From: an uncultured Roseburia sp.
GTDB taxonomy: Bacteria; Bacillota; Clostridia; Lachnospirales; Lachnospiraceae
Reading direction: 5' to 3'
DNA: 14,506 nucleotides
Assembly: GCA_947564765.1 (NCBI GenBank)
Contig: CANODN010000022.1
Span: 1 to 14,506 of the forward strand
Position 1 is the first letter of the stretch, and every line of letters begins with the position of its first letter. The position numbers and the translations under genes are program-made. Of the stretch, positions 1 to 7,126 are shown one piece after another. The notes below the pieces were generated by a model. That model had not been told where the DNA came from. It saw only the letters and a list, made by a program, of their open reading frames with translations, and did not search any database.

Positions 1-2493
1 GATTTCTTCTTTGTCAAAAATGACGTTTCCCTCACTTTGCTTTAAAAATCCTGCTTTATTATTTTCATATATAATACCGATATTTCCATCGTTCATAAGC
101 GTCAGAGAATTATATAAAAAGCCCCCTTCCTCAATCAACTTATCATATGCCCAGTCAAGTGTATCGTCGTCATTGACAAACGCAATCCTTACTTTTCCAT
201 GATTACGCTGACGGTTTCCAGGTCCTGCGGGATTGGCAAAAATAATTGCCTCTTTTGTCTGCCCGTCTTTCGGATCATACAAATCACCATAGTGCAGAAC
301 CGCCATCTCGCAATATCCTTCATTAATTCCTTGAGCATAAGTAACCTCGCCCCAGGTTTTTCCGCCGTCCTCGCTAACCGACATCGCAACATTAAGTGTC
401 GCATTTTTCATAAACTGAATCAAATGTCCGTTATCTAATTCCACAATACAACTCTCATTCAACTCACGTGTATTGTTCTCGGTGCCGCCGTTTTGATTAT
501 CGTTTGGCGATCCTCCTCTGTGCCATGTCTCCCCGCAATCATCTGAATAAACATTATATGAACTGAAATTCGATGAGCCTGCTCCTTTTTTTATGGAATA
601 CATGGCAAAGATCAGCCGTCCTTTGTGTTCACCATGCTGAAGCTGTATACCCGCACCAGGACCTACGCCGAAAAACGACATCCATTCTGCCTTAATTTCC
701 GGAGTAATGTCTCTCGGACGGGACCATGTCTTTCCGTCATCATCACTGTAAGTCATCATCATATAGACCGTATTCAATATACTAAGTTCTGCATTTTTAT
801 AAATGCTTCCGATTTTTTTACCGTTTTTATAAAGGGAACCCTGCTCCCGATACGGCGCCTCTGCCTCGGTCTCCACCTGGTATTCTGTCGTATTTCCCTC
901 ACTGTCATATACGGCTCCGCCTTCACGTATCGTATAAGTATTGCCGGCAGAATCGTTCAGAACCAGATACTTCTTTCCATTAATCTCCGTATAGCCGGTT
1001 CCGTTCAAAGCATCCCACAGACTCGTACCGTAGGGATTTAAATCAACCAGAATATAGAACCTTCCGTAATGCGGACTTTCGGGATCATTATCCACCACAA
1101 TCTCCGGATCAATTGTATACGCATCTGCATCCGGCATATCGATAACCGGAATAACCGGACTCCACGTCTTACCATTATCTTCACTTCTGCGGACAACCGT
1201 GTCATTCACTCCCGTATCCGCATCTGTATACCATCTCTTGTCAATTGCCGCAACAACCGTTCCTGTCTTTCTTGAGGTCGTGATTGCCGGAATACGGTAT
1301 GCTTTGGAACCATCAAATCCCGCATTAAAAATATCCCTGTTCGGTCCTTTATAATAACCCTCTAATTTTTGAGTCTGATCCGGATAAGCTGTCAAATTGG
1401 TATTCTCATGCAGAATCTCTATCTGATCCTGACTGATCTCACCCGCATAAATCTTTGCCCCGGAGCAATACACATTCTCTCCTTTTTGAATTGTAGAAAG
1501 ATCCAGCTTACCATTGTATGCACCGTTGCCGACAACGCTGCCATCGACATAAATCTCAATCTGCGAACTATTTTTTACTACAGTCACATTATGCCATTTT
1601 GTCGTTCCAAGCGCCGTGCCTGCAGCTCCTTCCACTGTTGTGCTTCCTACACGGACGCCTGCTTTACCGCTTGTGGGATCTGCATAAATTTCCCCATCAG
1701 CTCCAAAGGTCATCAACGTCGTTCTGCTCTCTCCCGCTTCTTTGAGACGGTAAGCCACAGATAAAGCGCCAGCTTCCAGACCGGCTCCGGCTTCTACGTC
1801 AATGGCCGTATCCGAAAGATTTGCTCCCTGCCATACCGGCTCCTTCTGTGTAACAAATGATTTTTCAAGAACCACATTTTTCATGCTTCCTTCAAATTTC
1901 CAGCCGCTCGGACTGCTATAATCCTTTGAACCGCCTATTGTCAATGCCGTCGGTGCCCATGAAAGATCTTTCAGCAATACGGGACTGGTATTTCTAGCCA
2001 CCTCCGTATCATCCATTCTCAAGATAACAGCCTCTCCTTTTCGGATCTCCAGCTCTGCCTTATGGTATTCGTTTGCGGCATAAGACGCATTGCCTGCCAC
2101 AGTCAGCCCGCCTTTGATTTCAAAGGATAACTGCCCGTTTTTTAAATAAAAAGCACAATAGGAACCATTGTTCTCTAACATCAGAAGACTCTGCAGAGCC
2201 TTTTCCGCACTCAGCTTAAACTCCACAGACCATTTCATACTCTCCGTTCCCGCAATAAAATCCGTCAGTCTGTCCGCATAGGATGCAAGATATGTCTGAC
2301 TGCTTGTGGATGTCGTCTCCGTATCGGTCAGATACCGAACGGTCTGGATGATCCGATCACCCTCCTGCGATACGTCAATTTCTCCATCTGCCGCCGCCGC
2401 AAAAACGTTACTGACAGACGCCATCTGCGTCATACTGAAAATCATGCAAAATGACAGTATATACGCAACCCATTGTTTCATTTTTCGTTTCAT
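1..2493 (-). CDS. Secreted GH33 sialidase (exo-alpha-sialidase), 3' end outside window
   Basis: This gene would hydrolyse terminal sialic acids from host glycoconjugates outside the cell. 831 codons are visible without a stop. An N-terminal signal peptide has a basic start, a hydrophobic stretch and an SNVFA/AAA-type cleavage site near residue 33. Two concanavalin/LamG-like modules follow (about 40-210 and 215-375), the second probably CBM40-like. The beta-propeller starts at YRIP (R400). Asp-boxes begin at S437 (SEDNGKTW), S583 (SDDDGKTW), S650 (SDDCGETW) and S707 (SEDGGKTW). A long insertion lies between the first and second Asp-boxes, as in NanA/NanB and intramolecular trans-sialidases. 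By comparison with remembered pneumococcal NanA, the catalytic residues are D426 (acid/base), E680 and Y794 (nucleophile pair), with triad R400 and R763. The second triad arginine appears to be K696. The start has AGGAG about 7 nt upstream. Sialidase assignment is firm; hydrolytic versus trans-sialidase product cannot be decided here. Confidence 0.93.
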   Translation of the reverse strand, partial: MKRKMKQWVAYILSFCMIFSMTQMASVSNVFAAAADGEIDVSQEGDRIIQTVRYLTDTETTSTSSQTYLASYADRLTDFIAGTESMKWSVEFKLSAEKALQSLLMLENNGSYCAFYLKNGQLSFEIKGGLTVAGNASYAANEYHKAELEIRKGEAVILRMDDTEVARNTSPVLLKDLSWAPTALTIGGSKDYSSPSGWKFEGSMKNVVLEKSFVTQKEPVWQGANLSDTAIDVEAGAGLEAGALSVAYRLKEAGESRTTLMTFGADGEIYADPTSGKAGVRVGSTTVEGAAGTALGTTKWHNVTVVKNSSQIEIYVDGSVVGNGAYNGKLDLSTIQKGENVYCSGAKIYAGEISQDQIEILHENTNLTAYPDQTQKLEGYYKGPNRDIFNAGFDGSKAYRIPAITTSRKTGTVVAAIDKRWYTDADTGVNDTVVRRSEDNGKTWSPVIPVIDMPDADAYTIDPEIVVDNDPESPHYGRFYILVDLNPYGTSLWDALNGTGYTEINGKKYLVLNDSAGNTYTIREGGAVYDSEGNTTEYQVETEAEAPYREQGSLYKNGKKIGSIYKNAELSILNTVYMMMTYSDDDGKTWSRPRDITPEIKAEWMSFFGVGPGAGIQLQHGEHKGRLIFAMYSIKKGAGSSNFSSYNVYSDDCGETWHRGGSPNDNQNGGTENNTRELNESCIVELDNGHLIQFMKNATLNVAMSVSEDGGKTWGEVTYAQGINEGYCEMAVLHYGDLYDPKDGQTKEAIIFANPAGPGNRQRNHGKVRIAFVNDDDTLDWAYDKLIEEGGFLYNSLTLMNDGNIGIIYENNKAGFLKQSEGNVIFDKEEI

Positions 2494-2514
2494 ACCCCTT
2501 CTCCTTTTCTTAAA

Positions 2515-2543
2515 ATACTGCACCAATAACCGCTTTTTCTCAA
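2515..2543 (-). promoter_or_regulatory. Possible weak promoter of the sialidase gene
   Basis: On the minus strand a TTGAGA hexamer (2538-2543) is followed after 17 bp by CAGTAT (2515-2520), a poor -10. It would give a leader of only about 15 nt before the ATG at 2493. A short palindrome (CCCCT-CAA-AGGGG, 2551-2563) lies just upstream of the -35 and could be an operator. This is the best candidate seen in the 216-bp divergent spacer, but it is weak. Confidence 0.3.
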
Positions 2544-2630
2544 TTCATTCCCCCTCAAAGGGGATTTATTTTATTTTAACATCTTCTCTTTAGAACCTCA
2601 AGCAATATTAAAAAATACCAAAAAACAGAA

Positions 2631-2659
2631 TTGCCTTTTCCATTCCGCAGAGCTATACT
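2631..2659 (+). promoter_or_regulatory. Sigma-A type promoter of the DUF6054 gene
   Basis: TTGCCT (2631-2636), a 17-bp spacer, then TATACT (2654-2659). The start codon at 2710 is about 45 nt after the expected transcription start. This is the only good forward promoter in the sialidase/DUF6054 divergent spacer. Confidence 0.65.
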
Positions 2660-2709
2660 TTTCTTAAAATAAGCACATGTGCATCTTTATATTTTAAGGA
2701 GGTATTCCT

Positions 2710-3045
2710 ATGGGAAATACAGTAATCAAAATGAGCGGTTCTCACACCGCAGGCATAAAAGAAATTGCCAATGCTTTCCGAAGGGAAATCGGTGCAGATC
2801 TGGTTTCGGAAAGCTGTCAGGAATTCGACGGGGCAGCTGTTATTTTACTTTGCTTCGAAAAATACTATTTCCGGAACGGCAGTTATGCAAGTCTGACGGT
2901 TATGCTTACAGAGCAGGGCGAAGCGCAGACTGCGGATATTATCGGCTTCGGCGGCGGAACAGGATTGTTTAACTTCAGTTACGGAGCCAATTCCAATTTT
3001 ACGGAAGCCGCAAAAAAACTCCTTACAAAATATGGTTTTCAGTAA
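2710..3045 (+). CDS. DUF6054-family small protein
   Basis: This is a 111-aa soluble-looking protein of unknown function. There is no signal peptide or membrane segment. The C-terminal half carries a glycine-rich stretch, FGGGTGLFNFSYGA, followed by a helix ending KYGFQ. This matches what I remember of DUF6054, a Firmicute family of about 110 aa with a GGG.GLFN.SWGA-type motif. The start is fixed by AAGGAGG about 7 nt upstream of the ATG, and it has its own promoter. The gene is convergent with the beta-glucuronidase, with six bases between the two stop codons, so it is a single-gene unit. No role can be assigned, and the neighbouring glycosidases do not imply one. Confidence 0.75.
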   Translation: MGNTVIKMSGSHTAGIKEIANAFRREIGADLVSESCQEFDGAAVILLCFEKYYFRNGSYASLTVMLTEQGEAQTADIIGFGGGTGLFNFSYGANSNFTEAAKKLLTKYGFQ

Positions 3046-3046
3046 A

Positions 3047-3074
3047 TGCCGCTATGCTTTATAATCCAGCGGCA
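3047..3074. terminator. Possible weak bidirectional terminator between convergent genes
   Basis: A 7-bp inverted repeat, TGCCGCT (3047-3053) and AGCGGCA (3068-3074), with a 14-nt loop, straddles the stop codon of the beta-glucuronidase and follows the stop of the DUF6054 gene. The T-tracts on either side are poor, so this is tentative. Confidence 0.3.
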
Positions 3075-4869
3075 GCTTCTTCCAGCGTTTCCTCAGCAGA
3101 TACGCGCCGTCCTTCGGCTGCCGCTGTCTTGTAAAAATGCCTTTTTTATTACCGTTTACACGCAGAATTCCTTCTGTCGTCTGGAAATCTGCAAAATTCC
3201 AGACCTGCTCACCCTTAATGAAATCATAGGAATCAAATACACTATTTACCATGTTCAAATATTCCTCCTGGTACTCCTGACTCCACATCACCGAAGGAAG
3301 CTTATGCTCCGTCCCCATGGTATCTGCCCCGTACTCCGTAAAAAGGAAGGGCTTATTTAAATTCAATGCCTTCCAGGCGTCCAGTTCCTTCCGGAACAAC
3401 ACCTCCGCCTCCGAAATTTCATAGCCGCCTTTGACATACCAGCCGTAATAACGGTTCAAGGCAATGATATCGCTGAATGGATAGCATTTGCATACGCCGG
3501 GCACGGAATTCATTACCAATGCAAAGGTCCGGGGCCGTTTCTGCACATCCAGCTCATGGGCCAGATCAAATATCTCTTTGAAATACGGCACCGCCGCGTC
3601 GCTGCTTGTCTCCGGCTCGTTTAAAAGACTCCAGGCAATTACGCTGGGATGATTTTTATCTCTTGTAATCAATTCTTCTAATGCACGCTTATGCGCTTTT
3701 AACAAAAGGGGCGTTGTTTCTTTTTCAAAAAATGCTGTTTCTTTTCCGGTGCTTGCCTCCATAAAATTCATCAAACTGGCAAACAGTCCTACTGCCGCCA
3801 CCTCATCAATGATCAGAAAGCCTTCCCGGTCCGCCATTTGATAAATCTCTTCGCTGTAAGGATAATGGGCCGTCCGGAAGGAATTGGCTCCAATCCATTT
3901 CATCAGCTCAAAATCACGCTTCATTACGCCGATCTGAAAGCCTCTGCCTACAATATCGCTGTCCTCATGCTTCCCAAAGCCCTTCAAATATACCGGCTTT
4001 CCATTCAGAAGGATGGATGTCCCCTTAATCTCTACGGTACGGATTCCGATTTCCTGCTCGTATTCATCCAGCAGCCGGTCTCCATCGGTAATGCGAATCA
4101 CCAGACGATACAAATAGGCCTTGTGCACCCGCCAAAGATGCGCATTTTCCACTTCCAAAACGCCGGATTTCCCTTTTGCCAGAGCCGCCTGTTTTCCTTC
4201 CTCGTCAAACAGTTCGACTTCTACGGCATGCTCTCCGGTTGTCTGAACAGAATAATTAATTTCGGCGTCTCTTCCCGAAATTTTATAGTCCAGATCAAAA
4301 TCAAATACATACTCCTTTGGAACCGACATTAGATAAACGGAACGCTGCAGACCGGAATAATTAAAGAAATCAAAATAAGGCTTGCTCATTTTTCTGCCAT
4401 TCGGCAGCGTAATTGTTTCTCCGCAGGGTATATTGGTTACCGTCAGTTCATTGTTGACCTTTACAACAACTTTATTGTACGCATTATAACAAACGTGCTC
4501 TGTGACATCTGCGCAAAAAGGAAGAAAACCGCCTTCGTGACTGGCAATTTCCTTCCCGTTTACAAATACAACCGCCCGGTGCGTCGCAGCGCCGAAGCGG
4601 ATAAAAATTTTGTTTCCTTCCCATTCCCCCGGTACAAAAATATCTTTTTCGTACCATACATCCCCGGTAAACTCACGGATTTCTTTTCCTGTATAAAAAT
4701 CCTGAAAGCTGGCGGGCACAGGAATCAAATCTTTACCCGGAATCCCCTCTGCAAAACCTTTTTCTTCTCCCCATTCTTCCTGATCCAGATGAAATTTCCA
4801 CATACCGTCCATGGATACGGCCCGGCGGGATTTCGTTGTTCTGGGATACAGCATGGAATATTCTAACAT
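3052..4869 (-). CDS. uidA: Beta-glucuronidase, GH2 family
   Basis: This 605-aa cytoplasmic enzyme hydrolyses beta-D-glucuronides to glucuronic acid and an aglycone. It has the three GH2 parts in order: sugar-binding jelly roll (about 1-180), immunoglobulin-like sandwich (about 180-280) and TIM barrel (about 280-600). The acid/base is E418 in LLNEP and the nucleophile is E512 in FTEYGAD. NRYYGWY and GEQVWNFADF are typical of the family. N574-x-K576 in NGNKKGIF is the NxK motif that binds the glucuronate carboxylate and separates this enzyme from beta-galactosidases. Counted against remembered E. coli UidA, the active-site loop after AAVG has the same length, which suggests a 'Loop 1' enzyme acting on small glucuronides. 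No signal peptide is present. The start at MLEY is chosen because AGGAGG lies 8 nt upstream; the upstream in-frame ATG lacks a site. No transporter or regulator is adjacent. Confidence 0.95.
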   Translation of the reverse strand: MLEYSMLYPRTTKSRRAVSMDGMWKFHLDQEEWGEEKGFAEGIPGKDLIPVPASFQDFYTGKEIREFTGDVWYEKDIFVPGEWEGNKIFIRFGAATHRAVVFVNGKEIASHEGGFLPFCADVTEHVCYNAYNKVVVKVNNELTVTNIPCGETITLPNGRKMSKPYFDFFNYSGLQRSVYLMSVPKEYVFDFDLDYKISGRDAEINYSVQTTGEHAVEVELFDEEGKQAALAKGKSGVLEVENAHLWRVHKAYLYRLVIRITDGDRLLDEYEQEIGIRTVEIKGTSILLNGKPVYLKGFGKHEDSDIVGRGFQIGVMKRDFELMKWIGANSFRTAHYPYSEEIYQMADREGFLIIDEVAAVGLFASLMNFMEASTGKETAFFEKETTPLLLKAHKRALEELITRDKNHPSVIAWSLLNEPETSSDAAVPYFKEIFDLAHELDVQKRPRTFALVMNSVPGVCKCYPFSDIIALNRYYGWYVKGGYEISEAEVLFRKELDAWKALNLNKPFLFTEYGADTMGTEHKLPSVMWSQEYQEEYLNMVNSVFDSYDFIKGEQVWNFADFQTTEGILRVNGNKKGIFTRQRQPKDGAYLLRKRWKKLPLDYKA

Positions 4870-5004
4870 GTTAATTACCTCCTGGTATAATCTTTTCCTT
4901 AGTATATCCATGCAGGTCCGTTTTTATAATTTCCGCAATTTCTTCTGTCATGCTTTTTAATTTTTTTTCCGTTTCTTCTAATACAAACGCAATTTTCAGC
5001 AAAG

Positions 5005-5039
5005 AAACAAAAGGGCAGGCATTCTCTGCCTCACCCTTT
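5005..5039 (-). terminator. Rho-independent terminator of the PAS/small-protein unit
   Basis: On the minus strand AAAGGG-TG-AGGCA, loop GAGAA, TGCCT-G-CCCTTT forms an interrupted stem followed by TTGTTTCTTT. The stem begins at the TGA stop codon of the upstream 82-aa gene. It separates that unit from the beta-glucuronidase gene. Confidence 0.65.
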
Positions 5040-5279
5040 CATAAACGCATCCAGCGCGCGCACTCCCGCCGCCATTCGTTTTAAACTCATAAGCTCTCTG
5101 CCCATATACGCTTCCAGCTGCCCAACTTCTTCCTCACAAAATCCCCGATTGGAAAGAATCTTACAGTCCGGAATTTTTCCTTCTGCAGATCGTACTCCGT
5201 CTGTAAAAAATACAAACGCATATTTCTTTCCATCCTTGTAAAAAATCTGAGACACCGACATATCCAACGTATCTCTCAT
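5031..5279 (-). CDS. Small conserved-looking protein of unknown function (82 aa)
   Basis: I do not recognise this family. The product is soluble, with a beta-rich N-terminal half (SQIFYKDGKKYAFVFFTDG) and a helical C-terminal half rich in Glu, Met and Arg. There is no signal peptide or membrane segment. The ATG lies three bases after the TAG stop of the PAS gene, with GAGGA about 7 nt upstream inside that gene, so translation is probably coupled. A terminator hairpin starts at its stop codon, making it the last gene of a two-gene unit. The tight arrangement suggests it works with the PAS protein, which is inference only. Confidence 0.7.
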   Translation of the reverse strand: MRDTLDMSVSQIFYKDGKKYAFVFFTDGVRSAEGKIPDCKILSNRGFCEEEVGQLEAYMGRELMSLKRMAAGVRALDAFMKG

Positions 5280-5282
5280 AGC

Positions 5283-5666
5283 CTATTCCTCTTCGATTCC
5301 TATGTAAAACGGAACCGTTTCCCGATTCCGGTATTCATGCTTTTCATAATATCCGATCAATGTTCCGGTTTCATCACGCAGCGCCACCATATATACGTCT
5401 TTATTTTCTTTTTCATTGTAAGACGTATAGATTCTGTTATGATCGCCGCTTTCCGCAAACCAGGCAACTACTTTTTCGATCATACGCACGGATGTCTGAT
5501 TGTGACACTTCAGTAAATTCTTTCCAAGCAGCGCCTCGCCGCCCCATTTTACATAATGTGCCTTTGCCGACGGATTCATATAAATAATCTCATGCTTTAA
5601 ATTGCACATTACAATTGCACACAAATCCTCATCTGCCATACTTCTGAAATAAGGATACAATTCCAT
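5283..5666 (-). CDS. Stand-alone PAS-domain protein (127 aa)
   Basis: This is a single PAS-like sensor or interaction domain with no output domain. Visible features are CAIVMCNLKHEIIYMNPSA (PAS core strand and start of helix), GKNLLKCHN at about residues 50-60, and VYMVALRDETGTLIGYYE, the terminal PAS strands. The L-x-x-C-H motif recalls the PAS domain of DUF438-type proteins, which have CHP here, so a cofactor or small ligand is possible but not shown. The third of three clustered ATGs is chosen because AGGAGG lies 9 nt upstream of it; the first abuts the site directly. It is followed after three bases by the 82-aa gene and has a good sigma-A promoter. It lies where spoVAD would be expected, but its promoter makes it a separate unit. 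Confidence 0.75.
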   Translation of the reverse strand: MELYPYFRSMADEDLCAIVMCNLKHEIIYMNPSAKAHYVKWGGEALLGKNLLKCHNQTSVRMIEKVVAWFAESGDHNRIYTSYNEKENKDVYMVALRDETGTLIGYYEKHEYRNRETVPFYIGIEEE

Positions 5667-5698
5667 TTCCATCATCCTCCTCTGTGGGAATTTTCCTT

Positions 5699-5727
5699 AT
5701 AATAACATAAAATTTTTTGCAGTTCAA
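5699..5727 (-). promoter_or_regulatory. Sigma-A type promoter of the PAS gene unit
   Basis: On the minus strand TTGAAC (5722-5727), a 17-bp spacer, then TATTAT (5699-5704). The leader is about 25 nt and contains the AGGAGG used by the PAS gene. The 123-bp gap between spoVAC and the PAS gene shows no convincing terminator. Confidence 0.75.
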
Positions 5728-5789
5728 TCGGTTGAATTTGATAGAAAGGGACGAATTTCTGCGCTTTGTGTCGCTATGGAGAATGTTTC

Positions 5790-6272
5790 CTACCAAATCC
5801 CAAAGCATTTCCCGACCCAGTAACAAAGCCCCAGCACCCAGGAGCTGAAAATTCCATACAAAATTACAGGTCCTGCAATCGTAAAAATCTTGCATCCGAT
5901 GCCGAACACCTGACCTTCCTTCTTAAACTCAATACAAGGCGCTGCCACGGAATTCGCAAAACCGGTGATGGGAACCAGTGCGCCTGCTCCGCCAAAATTT
6001 GCTAACTTCGGATATATATTAAAGCCGGTCAGAACCACACTGAGCAGTACTAAAATCAGACTGCACCAGCTTCCGGAGGTTTCCTTGTCCAGTCCCATGC
6101 TGCTGCAATAATGCAAAATCCCCTGTCCGATCACACAGATAAGACCTCCTGTCAAAAATGCCTTTGCCATATTTTTCGGCAGGGAATGGGTCGGCGTCAC
6201 CTCCTTGACATATTCGTTATAAGCCTTTTGTTCCTCCGCCTTCTGCGGACTGATCTTCTTTTCCTTTGCCAA
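5790..6272 (-). CDS. spoVAC: Stage V sporulation protein AC
   Basis: This 160-aa integral membrane protein is part of the SpoVA channel that moves Ca-dipicolinic acid into the forespore and out at germination. In B. subtilis SpoVAC is reported to be the mechanosensitive pore component (about 150 aa). A charged N-terminal tail (about 1-30) precedes four hydrophobic segments. The family signature GGAGALVPITGFANSV, continuing into AAPCIEFKKEG, is clear in the middle. The start is TTG: no ATG suits, while GAGAGG lies 8 nt upstream of this TTG and just after the preceding stop. It follows the 106-aa gene by 22 bases. The usual partners spoVAD and spoVAE do not follow. Confidence 0.95.
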   Translation of the reverse strand: MAKEKKISPQKAEEQKAYNEYVKEVTPTHSLPKNMAKAFLTGGLICVIGQGILHYCSSMGLDKETSGSWCSLILVLLSVVLTGFNIYPKLANFGGAGALVPITGFANSVAAPCIEFKKEGQVFGIGCKIFTIAGPVILYGIFSSWVLGLCYWVGKCFGIW

Positions 6273-6294
6273 TCCTTTGTCCTCTCTTTCTCGT

Positions 6295-6615
6295 TTATGA
6301 TACCTTCCAGAGCTTGTCCTCCTTCAGTCCCCACAATAATAATTCCTTCATCTGCCCGTCATATTCCTCCAACGGACTATAATCCAAAAGCAGCTTTGTC
6401 AGATACTTCTCCCGTTCATCCGCTCCGGACTTTTGCTCCAGCTCCGGCAGCAGAAGCTCTTTTAAATCCTTCGGCCTGATATCCTCCTGTACATCCATTC
6501 CTCTTAAGCGGCAGAATAAGCCCGCCCCATAATAAAATTCATAATTTCCAAGCATGACCGACGCCTGCATATTGCACTTTATTATCACACTCTGTCTGGC
6601 TGTTAATGTCACCAT
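6295..6615 (-). CDS. Unknown 106-aa protein encoded between spoVAB and spoVAC
   Basis: I do not recognise this family. The product appears soluble. Its N-terminal third is beta-like (ASVMLGNYEFYYGAGLFCRL) and the rest is acidic and helical (KDLKELLLPELEQKSG; EYDGQMKELLLWGLKED). No signal peptide or membrane segment is seen. A GGGGGA lies 7 nt upstream of the ATG. The gene sits in the spoVA operon, on the same strand and 22 bases before spoVAC, so a forespore role is plausible. However, a strong sigma-A type promoter lies directly upstream, so it may also be made in growing cells. It is not one of the classical B. subtilis SpoVA proteins. Confidence 0.75.
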   Translation of the reverse strand: MVTLTARQSVIIKCNMQASVMLGNYEFYYGAGLFCRLRGMDVQEDIRPKDLKELLLPELEQKSGADEREKYLTKLLLDYSPLEEYDGQMKELLLWGLKEDKLWKVS

Positions 6616-6650
6616 ATCAAAATCCCCCGTATCTTCTGATTTTTCTTATC

Positions 6651-6679
6651 ATTGTAGAAGGATTTTTCGTTTCCGTCAA
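6651..6679 (-). promoter_or_regulatory. Sigma-A type promoter inside the spoVA operon
   Basis: On the minus strand TTGACG (6674-6679), a 17-bp spacer, then TACAAT (6651-6656). Each hexamer is one base from consensus. It lies in the 82-bp gap between spoVAB and the 106-aa gene, giving a leader of about 30 nt. Confidence 0.7.
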
Positions 6680-6697
6680 TGCAAATGCAAAATCCGG

Positions 6698-7126
6698 TTA
6701 CTGCTGCCCGATCTGCCGGTAGAAATACCACAATCCGCCCAGCGTCTTACCCACGGCCATAAAAGTAATCACCCACTGTAGGCCTGTTTTTAAGCCGCAC
6801 CGGCGAAACATAATCGGAAATACATTCATGATTTCCGCCAGCGCCATAACCAAACAGCCCACCTGAATTCCGGAAAAAAGCCCATACAAAATCAGGAAGG
6901 GACTTCCGAAAGGAAGCATCAGATTCGGATACACCGTAACAACGGTACCGCAGATTCCCCCTAAAATAATCGTATTTTCAAATAAAAAAATATGATCGGC
7001 GCTATGCCCTTTCCCTATAATACGGGGAACAATTTTCAGGGAAATAATCAGCGCAAAGGTTCCCGCTGCCACTGCAAGCCCTGCAGAAAGCCCAAGAAAA
7101 GCCAAAAAGAAATGTCTACTCCACAT
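6698..7126 (-). CDS. spoVAB: Stage V sporulation protein AB
   Basis: This 142-aa polytopic membrane protein belongs to the spoVA system for dipicolinic acid uptake in the forespore; the B. subtilis protein is about 141 aa. Starting at MWSRHFFLAFLGLSAGLAVAAG there are about four hydrophobic segments, with the family-typical stretches KIVPRIIGKGHSADHI, ENTIILGGICG and YGLFSGIQVGCLVMALAE. The start is set by AGGAGG 11 nt upstream of this ATG; the longer upstream reading frame only overlaps spoVAA. It overlaps the end of spoVAA by 11 bases, consistent with translational coupling. Confidence 0.92.
   Translation of the reverse strand: MWSRHFFLAFLGLSAGLAVAAGTFALIISLKIVPRIIGKGHSADHIFLFENTIILGGICGTVVTVYPNLMLPFGSPFLILYGLFSGIQVGCLVMALAEIMNVFPIMFRRCGLKTGLQWVITFMAVGKTLGGLWYFYRQIGQQ

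Noticed and set aside
199..1764. Several forward-strand open frames of 70-140 codons
   Set aside because: They are antisense shadows of the sialidase, whose minus-strand frame is continuous with clear catalytic motifs and Asp-boxes.
2524..2543. cre-like catabolite repression site upstream of the sialidase
   Set aside because: Only the central AnCGnTnW core fits (AAAAAGCGGTTATT on the minus strand); the outer TG and CA positions are missing.
2551..2575. CCCCT-CAA-AGGGG followed by a T-rich run as a forward terminator
   Set aside because: No forward gene ends before it, and the stem is only 5 bp. It is kept as a possible operator-like palindrome in the sialidase promoter entry.
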